Below are positions 42,444 through 53,176 of a stretch of 64,000 nt of DNA, piece by piece (positions within the stretch are counted from its first letter, which is position 1; every line of letters starts with the position of its first letter). The notes under the pieces were generated by a model, which ran no database searches, was not told the origin of the DNA, and saw nothing but the letters and a program-made list of their open reading frames with translations. Source of the DNA: Frigoribacterium sp. SL97 (GTDB lineage Bacteria; Actinomycetota; Actinomycetes; Actinomycetales; Microbacteriaceae); the NCBI RefSeq assembly GCF_026625765.1, contig NZ_CP113062.1, forward strand, positions 434,001 to 498,000. Reading direction: 5' to 3'. Made by a program: the position numbers and the translations under genes.

Positions 42444-42935
42444 TCAGTGCCCCTCGTCGGCCAGCTTCGTGATGCCGGCCTCGACGATGGCCTCGGCCTC
42501 GGCGGCGTCGCCCCAGCCCTCGGTCTTGACCCACTTGCCGGGCTCGAGGTCTTTGTAGTGCTCGAAGAAGTGCTCGATCTCCTTGCGGAGGTACTCGGGC
42601 ACGTCGGTGACGTCCTGGATGTGCTCCCAGCGCGGGTCCTTCGCGGGGACGGCGATGACCTTGGCGTCGCTGCCGCCGTCGTCGGTCATGTTGAAGACGC
42701 CGACAGGGCGCACCTTGACCCCGACGCCCGGGAAGAGCGGGTAGTCGAGCAGCACGAGCACGTCGACGGGGTCGCCGTCGAGGCCGAGCGTGTTCTCGAA
42801 GAAGCCGTAGTCGGTCGGGTAGACGAACCCGGTGAACAGGACGCGGTCGAGGTAGACGCGACCGGTCTCGTGGTCGACCTCGTACTTGTTGCGGCTGCCT
42901 TTGGGGATCTCGATCACGGCGTCGTACGCGGCCAT
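42444..42935 (-). CDS. ppa: Inorganic pyrophosphatase (family I)
   Basis: Hydrolyses pyrophosphate to two phosphates with Mg2+, in the cytoplasm. 163 residues, the usual bacterial length. The active-site sequence is complete: EIPKGSRNKYEVDHETG, VYPTDYGFFENTLGLDGDPV (with D-G-D-P-V-D-V-L), and KDLEPGKWVKTEGWGD. AGGAG lies 7 bases upstream of the ATG. It is divergent from tilS, the same arrangement as in other actinobacteria. Confidence 0.96.
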   Translation of the reverse strand: MAAYDAVIEIPKGSRNKYEVDHETGRVYLDRVLFTGFVYPTDYGFFENTLGLDGDPVDVLVLLDYPLFPGVGVKVRPVGVFNMTDDGGSDAKVIAVPAKDPRWEHIQDVTDVPEYLRKEIEHFFEHYKDLEPGKWVKTEGWGDAAEAEAIVEAGITKLADEGH

Positions 42936-42994
42936 GGGTGTGCTCCTTGCGATGCGTCGTTGGGGGGTCCGACCCGACGGGTCGGCGGTGTCGC

Positions 42995-43000
42995 TAACGT
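42995..43000 (+). promoter_or_regulatory. -10 element TAACGT of tilS
   Basis: Six bases lie between the hexamer and the ATG, with no ribosome binding site. A leaderless mRNA is implied. Confidence 0.45.
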
Positions 43001-43006
43001 TACAAG

Positions 43007-43999
43007 ATGCCCGACAGACCCCGCCTGACCCCCGCGACGGCCGACGTCCGACGAGCCGTGCGCGCCTCCTTGTCCGGTCACGACGAGGGCGACCTCGTGC
43101 TCGTGGCCCTCAGCGGCGGGCCCGACTCCCTCGCGCTCGCCGCGGGGCTCGCGTTCGAGGCGCCGCGTGCGGGATTGCGCGCCGGGGCGGTCGTCGTCGA
43201 CCACGACCTGCAGGGCGACTCGCGCACCGTCGCGGCGCGCGCGGCCGAGCAGGCTCGCGGCCTCGGACTCGACCCCGTCGTCGTCGTCCGGGTCTCGGTG
43301 GGCACCGAGGGCGGTCCCGAGGCGGCGGCCCGCACGGCCCGCTACGACGCGCTGTCGTCCGTCGCCGCCGAGCAGGGTGCCCGCACCGTGCTGCTCGGCC
43401 ACACCCGCGACGACCAGGCCGAGACGGTGCTGCTCGGCCTCACCCGGGGCAGCGGTGCGACGAGCCTGAGCGGCATGGAGGCGCGCTCGGGCCTGTACGC
43501 CCGCCCCCTGTTGGTCGTCGGTCGCTCGACCACGGCGGCGGCCTGCACCGACGCCGGCCTCGAGGCCTGGGCCGATCCGCACAACGACGACCCGACCTTC
43601 ACGCGGGTGCGACTGCGGCGGACCGTCCTGCCGATGCTCGAGCGCGAGCTGGGCCCGGGCATCACCGAGGCGCTCGCGCGGACGGCGGACGCGCTGCGCG
43701 AGGACTCGTCCGCCCTCGACCACTTCGCCGACGAACTGGCCGAGGAGCTGGCCGACCACGCCGAGGCGGGCATCTCGCTCAACGTCCGGGGGCTCGCCGC
43801 GAACCCGGCGGCCCTGCGTCAGCGACTGATCCGGCTCGCGGTGCAGAGCGAGTTCGGCGTCTCGCTGAGCCGCGTCCAGACCCTCGAGGTCGCCCGGCTG
43901 GTGACCGACTGGCACGGGCAGGGGGCGGTGTCGCTGCCGGGCATTACAGTGGAACGCACCGGAGGCGCGCTGCACTTCTCGGCGACCGGCGCCTCCTGA
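43007..43999 (+). CDS. tilS: tRNA(Ile)-lysidine synthase
   Basis: Modifies C34 of tRNA-Ile(CAU) to lysidine using ATP and lysine, so that it reads AUA. 330 residues: a PP-loop ATPase core with SGGPDSLAL (about 37-45), VVDHDLQGDS and LLGHTRDDQAETVLLGLTRG, then a helical TilS-specific substrate-binding region. This is a short form, as in other actinobacteria. The N-terminal VRASLSG is encoded over a near-copy of the 12-mer. It starts the tilS-hpt-ftsH housekeeping series. Confidence 0.93.
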   Translation: MPDRPRLTPATADVRRAVRASLSGHDEGDLVLVALSGGPDSLALAAGLAFEAPRAGLRAGAVVVDHDLQGDSRTVAARAAEQARGLGLDPVVVVRVSVGTEGGPEAAARTARYDALSSVAAEQGARTVLLGHTRDDQAETVLLGLTRGSGATSLSGMEARSGLYARPLLVVGRSTTAAACTDAGLEAWADPHNDDPTFTRVRLRRTVLPMLERELGPGITEALARTADALREDSSALDHFADELAEELADHAEAGISLNVRGLAANPAALRQRLIRLAVQSEFGVSLSRVQTLEVARLVTDWHGQGAVSLPGITVERTGGALHFSATGAS

Positions 44000-44043
44000 G
44001 ATCCCCCTCGGCACCCCACGACCCCAGGAGCACGACACCACCA

Positions 44044-44595
44044 TTGGAACTCAGCGACATCGAGGCCGACCTGACCAGCGTGCTCTACACCGAAGAGCAG
44101 ATCCACGCCAAGATCGCCGAGGTCGCCCGGCAGGTCGAGGCCGACTACGCCGGCCGCGAGCCGCTGCTGGTGGGCGTCCTCAAGGGCGCGGTCATGGTCA
44201 TGGCCGACTTCTCGCGCGAGCTCAAGCTGGCCTCGGCGATGGACTGGATGGCCGTCTCGTCGTACGGCTCCGGCACCAAGTCGTCGGGCGTCGTGCGCAT
44301 CCTCAAAGACCTCGACAGCGACCTGCACGGCCGCGACGTCATCATCGTCGAGGACATCATCGACTCGGGCCTCACGCTGTCGTGGCTGCTCGAGAACCTG
44401 CAGAAGCGCGGCGCGGCGTCGGTCGAGATCTTCGCGCTCTTCCGCAAGCCGGCCGCCGCCAAGGTCGCCGTCGACGTCAAGTACGTCGGCTTCGAGATCC
44501 CGAACGACTTCGTCATCGGCTACGGCCTCGACTACGACGAGAAGTACCGCAACCTCCGCGGTGTCGGGGTGCTCGCCCCGCACGTCTACAGCTAG
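44044..44595 (+). CDS. hpt: Hypoxanthine phosphoribosyltransferase
   Basis: Salvages hypoxanthine/guanine to IMP/GMP with PRPP. 183 residues; LVGVLKGAVMVMADFSREL, the flexible loop SSYGSGTKSSG, and the PRPP-binding motif VIIVEDIIDSGLTLSWLL are all present, plus FVIGYGLDYDEKYRNL at the end. The start is TTG, since the conserved sequence begins at ELSDIEADL and no ATG or GTG is in frame after the tilS stop; AGGAG lies 13 bases upstream, slightly far. Confidence 0.93.
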   Translation: MELSDIEADLTSVLYTEEQIHAKIAEVARQVEADYAGREPLLVGVLKGAVMVMADFSRELKLASAMDWMAVSSYGSGTKSSGVVRILKDLDSDLHGRDVIIVEDIIDSGLTLSWLLENLQKRGAASVEIFALFRKPAAAKVAVDVKYVGFEIPNDFVIGYGLDYDEKYRNLRGVGVLAPHVYS

Positions 44596-44663
44596 CGGTC
44601 CGCTCCCGGGCGGGGCCGATCAAGCCCTCGGCGAACACCCATCCAGGGCATAGCAGCCCCGAT

Positions 44664-44669
44664 GTACCC
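44664..44669 (+). promoter_or_regulatory. -10 element TACCCT upstream of ftsH
   Basis: TACCCT lies about 50 bases before the ATG of ftsH, giving it a promoter in addition to readthrough from hpt. Confidence 0.4.
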
Positions 44670-44720
44670 TTTTGCTCACGTTCTTCCTGCAGAAAGGTGT
44701 CGGGCGTCGCCCGTACTGAC

Positions 44721-46712
<1,992 letters not shown>

Positions 46713-46725
46713 CGCACGATCGGCC

Positions 46726-46755
46726 CGACCGGCTGCGCCCAGGCGCAGCCGGTCG
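46726..46755. terminator. Terminator hairpin after ftsH
   Basis: CGACCGGCTGCGCC and GGCGCAGCCGGTCG pair perfectly over 14 bases with a two-base loop, directly downstream of the ftsH stop. The next promoter hexamer TAGCCT (46757-46762) begins at the foot of the stem. Confidence 0.75.
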
Positions 46756-46756
46756 A

Positions 46757-46762
46757 TAGCCT
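46757..46762 (+). promoter_or_regulatory. -10 element TAGCCT of the fol operon
   Basis: It lies just after the ftsH terminator and about 38 bases before the GTG of folP, whose GGAGG ribosome binding site is at 46787-46791. Confidence 0.45.
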
Positions 46763-46800
46763 GAGGGCTCGTCCCGAGCACCGAACGGAGGTACCGCTTC

Positions 46801-48207
46801 GTGACCGACCCGTCTCGCGGCACCCCCGCCACGTCCGGTGACGACGGACGTCCGCCCGCTGCGGCTCACGAGGGCGGCGCCGTGCCGTCGAAGCGACCTC
46901 GCGGTCGGGAGCGCTACCCGGCCGACGTCGTCGTGGACGCGCCCCCGGCCTCCGCCCGGGCAGCCGCCGACGAGCTCGCCGTGGGCCCGATCACGCAAGG
47001 ACGTCTCGTCCTGGCGCAGAACGAGACCGCGGCCGTCCGTCCCCCGGCCCAGCTGCCGCCCGTCACGCACACGCCGGCGACCACGTCCGCGACGAGCCTC
47101 CCCGCCGAGGCGCCGGTCCCCGCGGTCCGCTCCGGACGTCGGCTGGTGGCCGGCGGTCGGTTCGAGGGGCCGCTGCACGAGCGGTCGTTCGACGACGCCG
47201 ACGCCGTGCTCGAGGCCCGGCCACGACCCGATCGGCAGCGCGCCGGCTCGCACGCGGCACCGGCGGTGCGTGACCGGGTCGCGACCGGCCCGGGGTCGCA
47301 CGCCGCGCCTCCTGCACCGGTTCTCCGCCGGTCGCGCGACCGATCCGGTGCTCGCCGGCCCGGCCCGCAGGTGATGGGCGTGCTCAACGTGACGCCCGAC
47401 TCGTTCAGCGACGGCGGTCGTCACCTCGACCTGGACGCCGCCCTGGCCCATGCCCGCGCCCTCGTCGCGCAGGGGGCCGACATCGTCGACGTCGGCGGCG
47501 AATCGACCCGGCCCGGTGCCTCTCGGGTCGAGCCCGCGGACGAGCTGCGCCGGGTGCTGCCGGTCGTGCGAGAACTCGCGGCCGAGGGGGTGCGCGTCAG
47601 CATCGACACGATGAACGCGTCGACCGCCGCCGCCGCGCTCGAGGCCGGTGCCGAGATCGTCAACGACGTGTCGGGGGGCCTCGCCGACGTCGACATGGCC
47701 CGGGTCGCCGCCGAGAGCGGCCGCACCTTCGTGGTCATGCACTGGCGAGGTCGACTCGACGGCTCGGGCCAGGCGCCCGCCGCCGCGTCACGCGACTACG
47801 ACGGTGACGTCGTCGGCACCGTCGCCGACGAGCTCGCCGCGCGGGTCGACGACCTCGTGGCCCGCGGCGTCGACCCGTCCGCGATCGTGCTCGACCCCGG
47901 GCTGGGGTTCTCCAAGGACGCCACCCAGAACTGGCAGCTGCTCGCCCACCTCGACGTGGTCGGCCGGCTCGGCCTGCCCGTGCTCGTCGCCGCGTCGCGC
48001 AAGCGGTTCCTGGCCGACCTCCTGCCCGAGGGGGCGCCGCCCACCGACCGCGACCCCGCGACCGCCGTGATCAGCGTGCTGGCGGCCCAGGCCGACGTCT
48101 GGGGCGTGCGCGTCCACGACGTCGCCGGCACCCGCGTCGCCCTCGACGTGCTGCAGGCCTGGACCGAGGCCGCGGTGGCTCCCCGCCGACCGGCGAGGCA
48201 CGCGTGA
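46801..48207 (+). CDS. folP: Dihydropteroate synthase with long disordered N-terminal extension
   Basis: Condenses p-aminobenzoate with dihydropterin pyrophosphate. The catalytic domain starts only at residue about 192 with QVMGVLNVTPDSFSDGGRHL, then DVGGESTRPGA, SIDTMN, EIVNDVSGG, VVMHWRG, LDPGLGFSKD and a final VHDVAGTR. The preceding 190 residues are Pro/Ala/Arg/Ser-rich with no recognised domain, yet the codon use is coding-like and a GGAGG site supports the GTG start. In related genomes folE occupies the place between ftsH and folP; here it is absent and this extension takes the space. The extension has no GTP cyclohydrolase motifs. The stop overlaps folB by 4 bases. Confidence 0.92.
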   Translation: MTDPSRGTPATSGDDGRPPAAAHEGGAVPSKRPRGRERYPADVVVDAPPASARAAADELAVGPITQGRLVLAQNETAAVRPPAQLPPVTHTPATTSATSLPAEAPVPAVRSGRRLVAGGRFEGPLHERSFDDADAVLEARPRPDRQRAGSHAAPAVRDRVATGPGSHAAPPAPVLRRSRDRSGARRPGPQVMGVLNVTPDSFSDGGRHLDLDAALAHARALVAQGADIVDVGGESTRPGASRVEPADELRRVLPVVRELAAEGVRVSIDTMNASTAAAALEAGAEIVNDVSGGLADVDMARVAAESGRTFVVMHWRGRLDGSGQAPAAASRDYDGDVVGTVADELAARVDDLVARGVDPSAIVLDPGLGFSKDATQNWQLLAHLDVVGRLGLPVLVAASRKRFLADLLPEGAPPTDRDPATAVISVLAAQADVWGVRVHDVAGTRVALDVLQAWTEAAVAPRRPARHA

Positions 48208-48671
48208 CCGGCGTCGAGAGCGGGCCCGACGGCCTGCCCGCGCGCGAGCCCGAGTCGGTCCCCGAGCACGAGACGGTCGGCGGGCCCGTGCCGGTCCTCC
48301 GCGCGACCGGCCTCGACGTGCTGCGCCTCAGCGGGGTCCGGGCGACCGGCCACCACGGCGTCTTCGACCACGAGCGCCGCGACGGGCAGGAGTTCGTCGT
48401 CGACGTCGTCGTGCACCTCGACACCTCCCCGGCGGCGTCCGGGGACGACCTCGGCGAGACCGTGCACTACGGCGTCCTGGCCGAAGAACTCGTGGCCGCC
48501 GTCGAGCGCGACCCGGTCGACCTGATCGAGACCCTCGCCGAGCGCCTCGCCGGCGTCGTGCTCGCGCACCGTGCGGCGGTATCCACCGAGGTGACCGTGC
48601 ACAAGCCGGGCGCCCCGATCACCGTGCCCTTCGGCGACGTGTCGATCACCATCAGCCGGGAGCGCGCGTGA
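48204..48671 (+). CDS. folB: Dihydroneopterin aldolase
   Basis: Cleaves dihydroneopterin to hydroxymethyl-dihydropterin, the substrate of FolK. 155 residues with about 38 extra N-terminal residues; the core shows LSGVRATGHHGVFDHERRDG (active-site region), FVVDVVVHLD, DDLGETVHYGVLAEEL and the catalytic-lysine strand VTVHKPGAPI. GTG start overlapping the folP stop, and its own stop overlaps folK, so the three are coupled. Confidence 0.92.
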   Translation: MTGVESGPDGLPAREPESVPEHETVGGPVPVLRATGLDVLRLSGVRATGHHGVFDHERRDGQEFVVDVVVHLDTSPAASGDDLGETVHYGVLAEELVAAVERDPVDLIETLAERLAGVVLAHRAAVSTEVTVHKPGAPITVPFGDVSITISRERA

Positions 48672-49429
48672 GCGGCCCGAGCACGTTCGGCCCGAGGACG
48701 GGTGGCTCGAGCGCGGGTGCGCCGGGCACGGGCGCGCCGAGCACGGCCGCGACGAGCAGGGCCGCGACGAGCAGGGCCGCGACGAGCAGGGCCGCGACGA
48801 GTGCGGCCGCGACGAGCACGGCCGCGCCGCGCGTCCGGCGTGCGGTGATCGCCCTCGGCTCGAACCTCGGCGACCGCGACACCCTGCTGCGCGAGGCCGT
48901 CCGGGCCGTCGACGCGACCCCCGGCATCACGGTCGTCGCGGCCTCCGCGCCCGTGTCGTCGACCGCCGTCACGCTCGACGGCCTCGATCCGGGCAAGCCG
49001 ACCTACCTCAACGCCGTGCTGCTCGCCGACGTCACGCTCGACGACGACGCCCTGCTCGACGCGCTGCAGGCGATCGAGGCCACGCACGGGCGCACCCGCG
49101 AGGTGCGCTGGGGCGACCGGACCCTCGACCTCGACGTCGTCGCCCTCGACGACGAGCGCATCGACACCGAGCGCCTGCAGGTGCCGCACCCCCGCGCCGC
49201 CGAGCGCGCGTTCGTGCTCGAGCCCTGGCTCGAGCTGGACCCGGAGGCGCGGCTCGCCGGAGCCGGGCGGGTCGCCGACCTGGCGTCCCGGCTCACCGAG
49301 CGCACCCGTCCCGTGCCGGGAGCGACCTCGCTGCTCGACCCCGCGCCCGAGCCTCCGTTGCTCGACCCCGCGTCCGACCACGGGTCCGCGCACGACCCGA
49401 CCACCGACCCCAGCCCAGGAGCCCCGTGA
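48668..49429 (+). CDS. folK: 2-amino-4-hydroxy-6-hydroxymethyldihydropteridine diphosphokinase
   Basis: Pyrophosphorylates hydroxymethyl-dihydropterin with ATP. 253 residues: the HPPK core starts at residue about 58 with AVIALGSNLGDRDTLL, then YLNAVLLADV, EATHGRTREVRWGDRTLDLD and VPHPRAAERAFVLEPWLEL. The first 55 residues are low complexity with TSRAA repeats encoded by 15-bp tandem repeats; the last 45 are Pro/Asp-rich. These tails are unlikely to matter for catalysis. GTG start coupled to folB; the stop overlaps the DUF3180 gene. Confidence 0.92.
   Translation: MSGPSTFGPRTGGSSAGAPGTGAPSTAATSRAATSRAATSRAATSAAATSTAAPRVRRAVIALGSNLGDRDTLLREAVRAVDATPGITVVAASAPVSSTAVTLDGLDPGKPTYLNAVLLADVTLDDDALLDALQAIEATHGRTREVRWGDRTLDLDVVALDDERIDTERLQVPHPRAAERAFVLEPWLELDPEARLAGAGRVADLASRLTERTRPVPGATSLLDPAPEPPLLDPASDHGSAHDPTTDPSPGAP
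48751..48825 (+). repeat. Five tandem 15-bp repeats in folK
   Basis: Three identical copies of GACGAGCAGGGCCGC are followed by two variants. They encode repeating Thr-Ser-Arg-Ala-Ala in the disordered N-terminus of FolK. Copy number is probably variable between strains. Confidence 0.85.
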
Positions 49430-49902
49430 AGCACACCCGCCCCTCCACCCTGGTCGGCCTGATCATCGTGGCCGTGGCCGCCGGCTTCGTCCTCGACTCG
49501 GTGTTGGTCGCCATGCGTCAGCCCTCGATCGTGCTGCCCTTCGCGCTGGGCCTCGTGCTGCTCGGCATCGGCGGCGTCGTCGTCTCGATGGCCGTGCCCG
49601 TGCACCGGGTCGCGACCGGGTCGAGCAAGGAACGCGTCGACCCCTACTACGCGACCCGCGTGCTGCTGCTGGCCAAGGCGAGCAGCCTGGCCGGTGCCCT
49701 GTTCGGCGGCTTCGCCGGGGGAGTCCTGCTGTTCGTCCTGTCCCGTGGCGTGGGGGTCGCTGTAGGCTCGCTCGTGCCCGCGATCGTCGCCGTCGTCGGC
49801 GGTGCGGGGCTGATGGTGGCCGGCATCGTCGCCGAGCGCATGTGCACCGTCCCGCCCGCCGACGACGAGCACGGCCAGGGCTCGGGCACACAGGCGGTCT
49901 GA
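49426..49902 (+). CDS. DUF3180-family membrane protein
   Basis: 158 residues with four predicted membrane helices: STLVGLIIVAVAAGFVLDSV, IVLPFALGLVLLGIGGVVVS, LAGALFGGFAGGVLLFVLSR and LVPAIVAVVGGAGLMVAGIV. A YYATRVLLLAKASS segment joins the second and third, the usual conserved element. It is regularly found after folK in actinobacteria, but its function is unknown. GTG start overlapping the folK stop by 4 bases. Confidence 0.85.
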   Translation: MKHTRPSTLVGLIIVAVAAGFVLDSVLVAMRQPSIVLPFALGLVLLGIGGVVVSMAVPVHRVATGSSKERVDPYYATRVLLLAKASSLAGALFGGFAGGVLLFVLSRGVGVAVGSLVPAIVAVVGGAGLMVAGIVAERMCTVPPADDEHGQGSGTQAV

Positions 49903-49964
49903 CCGCCTACGGTCCCACCACCACCACCGCCGACCGACCGCTGCCGACCGGAAGAGACGCCGAC

Positions 49965-50444
49965 ATGGACCGACTCGACATCCCCGACGCCGAGTGGAAC
50001 CGCGTCTCGCCCAAGTACGTCTGGCCCGAGCTGATCGGCTACCTCGTCACCGGCCTGATCGTGGCCGGTGCCACCGTCCCGCTCTGGCTGATCGGCCAGT
50101 GGTGGACCTACGCGATCACCGCCGTCGTGGTGGTCGTCACCGTCGTGGTCGCCGCCCTGACCCCCCGTCGCGTCCGGGCGATCGGCTACCAGCTGCGCGA
50201 GGACGACCTGCTGCTGCGCAAGGGCATCCTGTACCTGCGCGTCGTGGCCGTGCCCTACGGGCGCATGCAGCTCATCGACATCAACCGGGGCCCGGTCGTC
50301 CGGGCGCTCGGCCTCAGCGACCTGAAGTTCGTCACCGCGGCCGCGGCGTCGGCCGTGACGATCCCGGGCGTCCCCGCCGACGAGGCCGAGCGGCTGCGCG
50401 ACCGCCTCGTCGAGCTGGCCGAATCGCGTCGGGCCGGCCTGTGA
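49965..50444 (+). CDS. Bacterial PH-domain membrane protein (YdbS-like, bPH2)
   Basis: 159 residues: two membrane helices (ELIGYLVTGLIVAGATVPLW and WWTYAITAVVVVVTVVVAAL) and a C-terminal bPH2 domain starting VRAIGYQLREDDLLLRKGIL. YLRVVAVPYGRMQLIDINRG is the characteristic core. It overlaps the larger double PH-domain gene by 4 bases, as in the YdbS/YdbT pair of other Gram-positives, and the two probably form one membrane complex. Function unknown; envelope stress roles have been suggested for the pair. Confidence 0.85.
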   Translation: MDRLDIPDAEWNRVSPKYVWPELIGYLVTGLIVAGATVPLWLIGQWWTYAITAVVVVVTVVVAALTPRRVRAIGYQLREDDLLLRKGILYLRVVAVPYGRMQLIDINRGPVVRALGLSDLKFVTAAAASAVTIPGVPADEAERLRDRLVELAESRRAGL

Positions 50445-52276
50445 GCGACCCCCGCACCGGGGCGGACGGCGGCGGGGGCCGACCCGCGCCTCCGGACGTC
50501 GCCGCGCTCACCGACGGCGAGTGGCACCGCCTGCACCCGGCCACCCCGCTGCTCAAGGGCGGCATCGCCCTGGCCGCGGTGCTCGTCATCCTGTTCAACA
50601 ACGCGCGCGAGTACGTGGTCGAACTGTTCGTGCCCGGCGGTCGGCGGGGTGACGAGGGCGACCCGTTCGGGTACGTCGTCGACAAGGGCTGGCTGGGCCT
50701 GCTGCTGCTCGCCGTGGTCGTGGTGATCGCCCTGTTCGTGGGCGGGTTCTGGTTGTCGTGGCGCATGCACACCTTCCGGGTGGGCGAGGACGTCGTCGAG
50801 GTCCGCAGCGGCATCGTGTTCCGCACGAACCGGCGGGCGCGGCTCGACCGCATCCAGGGCATCAACATCCAGCGTCCCCTGCTGGCCCGCGTCTTCGGCG
50901 CCGCCAAGCTCGAGGTCACCCAGGCCGGGCAGGACGCCAACGTCACCCTCGCCTACCTGCGGTCGGCGTCGGCGGACGACCTGCGCCGCGAGATCCTGCG
51001 GCGCGCGGGCGGGGCGCAGCAGACGCACGCCCCGGCCCCGAGCGCGCCCGGTGCACCGGTCGATGCGCGAGGCGCGAGCACGGGCGATGCGACCGACCCG
51101 GCCGCCGTCGCCGGGACCTCGACCCCCGGTCGGACCGGCGCCCCCGCCCCGCACCGGCAGGGCTTCGGCGGTCTGGTCGAGCAGCGCGCCCACGAGTTCC
51201 TCGCACCCGAGCTCGACCCCGACGAGGCACCGCCCCGGTCGGTCGTGGCCCTCTCGCCCGGTCGCCTCATCGGTTCGACCGTCCTGAGCGGTTACACGCT
51301 GTTCCTCCTGGCGGCCGTCGTGGCGATCGTGATCAGCGTGGTCACGACGGGCGAATGGTTCCTGCTCTTCGTGCTGCTGCCGGCCGTGCTCGGCTCGGGC
51401 GGGTTCTACGTCAACCGCATCACGAAGTCGCTGCGCTACACGATCGCCGGCACGCGCGACGGGGTCCGCATCGGCTACGGCCTCTTCTCGACCTCGAACG
51501 AGACGCTGCCGCCCGGCCGCATCCACTCGATCAAGGTCAGCCAACCGCTGCTCTGGCGCCCGTTCGGCTGGTGGGACGTCAAGATCAACCGCGCCTCGCG
51601 TTCGAGCACGAAGGGTGCCGCCGGGCAGGAGAACACGACGATCCTGCCGGTCGGCGACGAGGACGACGTCCGCCGCGTCCTCGAACTCGTCCTGCCCGAG
51701 CTGGTCGGCGTGGCCGCGGTCGGCGTCGCCGCCGAGGAGGCGCGGGCCGGGTCGCCCGCACCGGCCGACGCCCCCGAGGCGGTCGCCTCCGCGGCGGTCC
51801 CGGTGGCCGACGGCTCCGCGACCGGCGAGGCCGCGCCTCCTGCCGTCCGCGACGCCGTCGAGGCGACGACCGAGCACACCCTGTCGCTCGTCGAGGGCGG
51901 GCTGAGGTCGAGCGGTACGGACGGCGGTTTCACCGTGTCTCCGCGCCGGGCCGCCGTGCTGCGGTGGTTCTCGTGGCGGCGCAACGGGTTCCGCTCGGCG
52001 CCGGGTGCGCTGTTGCTGCGCAAGGGCGCGATCTGGCGCCAGCTCGTCATCGTGCCGCTGCCCCGGGTGCAGAGCGTCGGCCTGGTGCAGGGTCCGTTGC
52101 GCCGCCGGCTCCGCCTCGCGACCGTGCACCTGCACACGGTCCAGGGGCCGATCGTCGCCGAGATCGGCGCGCTCGACCAGGACGACGCCCTCGGCTTCTT
52201 CACGACCGCCGGTCGCGAGGCCGTCGCCGCCGCCCACGCCGACCGCACCCACCGCTGGAGCGAGGAGACCCCGTGA
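50441..52276 (+). CDS. PH-domain membrane protein (YdbT-like)
   Basis: 611 residues with at least two bPH2 modules and several membrane helices. Module 1 is preceded by GLLLLAVVVVIALFVGGFWL and has RSGIVFRTNRRARLDRIQGI. Module 2 follows FLLAAVVAIVIS and LLFVLLPAVLG and has IGYGLFSTSNETLPPGRIHS. A third, GALLLRKGAIWRQLVIVPLP with RVQSVGLVQGPL, ends the protein. Pro/Ala-rich linkers separate them and carry two 12-mer copies (EEARAG at 51734 and APPAV at 51831) outside conserved parts. Coupled to the YdbS-like gene and to the downstream gene by 4-base overlaps. Confidence 0.85.
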   Translation: MSDPRTGADGGGGRPAPPDVAALTDGEWHRLHPATPLLKGGIALAAVLVILFNNAREYVVELFVPGGRRGDEGDPFGYVVDKGWLGLLLLAVVVVIALFVGGFWLSWRMHTFRVGEDVVEVRSGIVFRTNRRARLDRIQGINIQRPLLARVFGAAKLEVTQAGQDANVTLAYLRSASADDLRREILRRAGGAQQTHAPAPSAPGAPVDARGASTGDATDPAAVAGTSTPGRTGAPAPHRQGFGGLVEQRAHEFLAPELDPDEAPPRSVVALSPGRLIGSTVLSGYTLFLLAAVVAIVISVVTTGEWFLLFVLLPAVLGSGGFYVNRITKSLRYTIAGTRDGVRIGYGLFSTSNETLPPGRIHSIKVSQPLLWRPFGWWDVKINRASRSSTKGAAGQENTTILPVGDEDDVRRVLELVLPELVGVAAVGVAAEEARAGSPAPADAPEAVASAAVPVADGSATGEAAPPAVRDAVEATTEHTLSLVEGGLRSSGTDGGFTVSPRRAAVLRWFSWRRNGFRSAPGALLLRKGAIWRQLVIVPLPRVQSVGLVQGPLRRRLRLATVHLHTVQGPIVAEIGALDQDDALGFFTTAGREAVAAAHADRTHRWSEETP

Positions 52277-53127
52277 CCGACCCGTCGACCGGCGGCCCCT
52301 CCCTCGGCGGCTCGTCCCTCGGTGGCCCACGCGACGCACCGCGCGACCCCCGGCCGACCGCGCGCGGCTCCGACCGGCGCAGCGGCCGTCTCGGCGTCGG
52401 CATCGTCGGCGCCGGCCGGGTCGGACCCGTGCTCGGTGCCGCGCTCGCCGCCGCCGGTCACGCGATCGTCGGCATCTCGGCCGTGTCCGAGCGCAGCCGC
52501 GACCGGGCCGAGGCGATCCTGCCGGGCGTGCCCGTGCTGACCGTGCCCGAGATCGTCGAGCGCAGCGAGCTCGTCCTGCTCGCCGTCCCCGACGACCAGC
52601 TGGCCGACCTCGTACAGGGCCTGGCCGCGACCGGCACCTGGCAGCCCGGCCAGCTCGTCGTGCACACCTCGCCCCGGCACGGGCTCGAGGTGCTGCGGCC
52701 CGCCCTCTCGTCGGGGGCGATCCCGCTGGCGATCCACCCGGCCCTCGCCTTCACGGGCACGACCATCGACCTCGTCCGGCTGCGCGACGCCTGGTGCGCC
52801 GTCACCGCGCCGACCCCCGTCCAGCCGATCGGCCAGGCGCTCGTCGTCGAGATGGGAGCCGAGCCCGTCATCGTGGCCGAGGCCGACCGGGCGCGCTACG
52901 CCGAGGCCATCGCGACGGCCACGGAGTTCTCGGCCGCGATCGTCGCGCAGTCGGTCGGACTGCTGACCGAGCTGGGCCTGCCCGAGCCGGGCCGGCTGCT
53001 CGCGCCGCTGATGCGGTCGGCCATGGACGCCGCCCTCGGCGAGGCCGGGGGCGCGGCCGGCCCCGGTACCATCGACATGGCCTCGTTCGACGACGGCCCC
53101 ACCGCGTTCGGTGACCCGCGCGCCTGA
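52273..53127 (+). CDS. Rossmann-like NAD(P)-binding protein with DUF2520 domain
   Basis: 284 residues: about 38 low-complexity residues, a Rossmann domain with GVGIVGAGRVGPVLGAALAA, VPDDQLADLV and VVHTSPRHGLEVL, then the all-helical DUF2520 domain with IHPALAFTGT and FSAAIVAQSVGLLTELGL. The fold resembles ketopantoate-reductase-like dehydrogenases. In many actinobacteria this gene precedes panC and panD, pointing to pantothenate metabolism, but neither is here; lysS follows directly. Reaction unknown. Confidence 0.85.
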   Translation: MTDPSTGGPSLGGSSLGGPRDAPRDPRPTARGSDRRSGRLGVGIVGAGRVGPVLGAALAAAGHAIVGISAVSERSRDRAEAILPGVPVLTVPEIVERSELVLLAVPDDQLADLVQGLAATGTWQPGQLVVHTSPRHGLEVLRPALSSGAIPLAIHPALAFTGTTIDLVRLRDAWCAVTAPTPVQPIGQALVVEMGAEPVIVAEADRARYAEAIATATEFSAAIVAQSVGLLTELGLPEPGRLLAPLMRSAMDAALGEAGGAAGPGTIDMASFDDGPTAFGDPRA

Positions 53128-53176
53128 CCAGGCCCGCGCCTCCCGCCCCCTCCACCACCCCAGGAGCACCTGACAC

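Noticed and set aside
48751..48825. Tandem 15-bp repeats considered as a CRISPR array
   Set aside because: Units are contiguous without spacers, lie in frame within folK and encode a repeated peptide.
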